Shown here piece after piece: positions 63,751 through 64,000 of a stretch of DNA of 64,000 bases. Positions within the stretch are counted from its first letter, which is position 1. Each line of letters starts with the position of its first letter. The position numbers and the translations under genes were made by a program. Location: positions 62,001 through 126,000 of the forward strand of contig NZ_CP027558.1 in NCBI RefSeq assembly GCF_014854695.1. Direction: 5' to 3'. The DNA is from Rhodococcus rhodochrous. GTDB taxonomy: Bacteria; Actinomycetota; Actinomycetes; Mycobacteriales; Mycobacteriaceae. The notes beneath the pieces are model-generated. The model was not told the origin of the DNA and made no database searches. It saw only the letters and a list, made by a program, of their open reading frames with translations.

Positions 63751-64000
63751 ATGCCTGCGCGACATTCGAGGTCCCGCCGCACCGCTGCGTTGATCGTCAC
63801 CACGATCATCGTTGGAGGTTGCACGCTGTCCACCGTTCCCGCGGTCGCCCACGCGGAGCCAGCGGACTGCGTGTCGACGTTCAACCTGCTGATCCCTGGA
63901 ACCTGGGAGACCGACGAGAACGCCGACCCTGCTGTGCCGGTGGGCATGCTCGCAGCTGTTGCGCACGCCCTGAACAATGCCCATGGCGACGCGGTCGAGG
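63751..64000 (+). CDS. Secreted cutinase-like/PE-PPE-type esterase, 5' part
   Basis: AGAGG 5-6 nt before ATG 63751; an in-frame ATG at 63724 is less likely. Signal peptide: MPARHSRSRRTAALIVTTII, then Ala-x-Ala at AVAHAEP. The mature part starts DCVSTFNLLIPGTWETDENA, then VPVGMLAAVAHALNNAHGD, the beginning of the alpha/beta-hydrolase fold of cutinase-type enzymes in mycolata. The catalytic Ser, Asp and His lie beyond the window edge. Probably exported and active on lipids or esters. Confidence 0.65.
   Translation, partial: MPARHSRSRRTAALIVTTIIVGGCTLSTVPAVAHAEPADCVSTFNLLIPGTWETDENADPAVPVGMLAAVAHALNNAHGDAVE

Overview
The window reads as part of a large, mosaic, probably linear plasmid (or plasmid-derived accessory region) of a mycolic-acid actinomycete, most likely Rhodococcus or a close relative. 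The reasons are the high G+C content, frequent GTG starts, strong GGAGG-type ribosome sites, a second-type galactofuranosyltransferase (GlfT2), a plasmid-style Lsr2, a cutinase-like esterase, and a maintenance block in which ParA, ParB, a Tap-like and a Tpg-like protein are encoded head to tail. This assignment is inferred from gene content; no database was searched.

Layout. 0-9.3 kb: a BRCT/PD-(D/E)XK protein cut by the window edge, a lipoprotein, a 31-residue peptide gene with its own terminator, and an envelope cluster (two GT-C membrane glycosyltransferases, a coiled-coil methyltransferase, GlfT2). 9.4-19.1 kb: an IS graveyard. An IS256-family element carries an IS701-family and an ISAzo13-family insertion. 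Next come an IS3-family element interrupted by an IS110-family element and a truncated IS1380-family element. Pieces of one broken CBASS anti-phage operon flank the right part of this block: a Cap15-type effector fragment at 14.5-15.06 kb and the AGS-C end of a CD-NTase at 19.26-19.7 kb. 19.8-26.1 kb: a GntR-controlled catabolic operon (amidohydrolase, HpaB-type monooxygenase, alpha/beta hydrolase, RidA, FAH-fold hydrolase) ending in a perfect hairpin. 26.4-29.95 kb: a second IS110-family and an intact IS1380-family element. 30-36.2 kb: a second catabolic block (two flavin reductases, catechol 1,2-dioxygenase, alpha/beta hydrolase, luciferase-like monooxygenase, LysR) abutting a truncated pyruvate carboxylase gene. 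36.5-42.9 kb: a DUF3800-like protein, a pair of overlapping tyrosine-recombinase genes (one apparently dead), a benzoate transporter, an SDR and an MmyB-type regulator.

43.3-51.4 kb is the maintenance core: tpg-like, tap-like, parB and parA on the minus strand, a small HTH gene, then about 1.8 kb without genes holding 14 copies of a 16-bp palindrome (GTTTACCGCGGTAAAC), then a Rep-like gene. 51.4-59 kb is mostly non-coding DNA and more IS elements (IS630-family, a second IS3::IS110 composite, another IS3-family element). 59-64 kb holds Lsr2, a RES-type toxin-antitoxin pair, small hypothetical genes and the start of a cutinase-like gene.

The strongest unexpected signal is in the two IS110-family copies at 15.97-17.29 and 55.44-56.76 kb. 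The 260-nt non-coding 5' end contains four short segments that match, in the order and polarity expected of a bridge RNA, the left target, right target, left donor and right donor sequences. The target is the orfA/orfB junction of an IS3-family element. Both copies sit at exactly that site in two diverged IS3 elements, which supports RNA-guided targeting.
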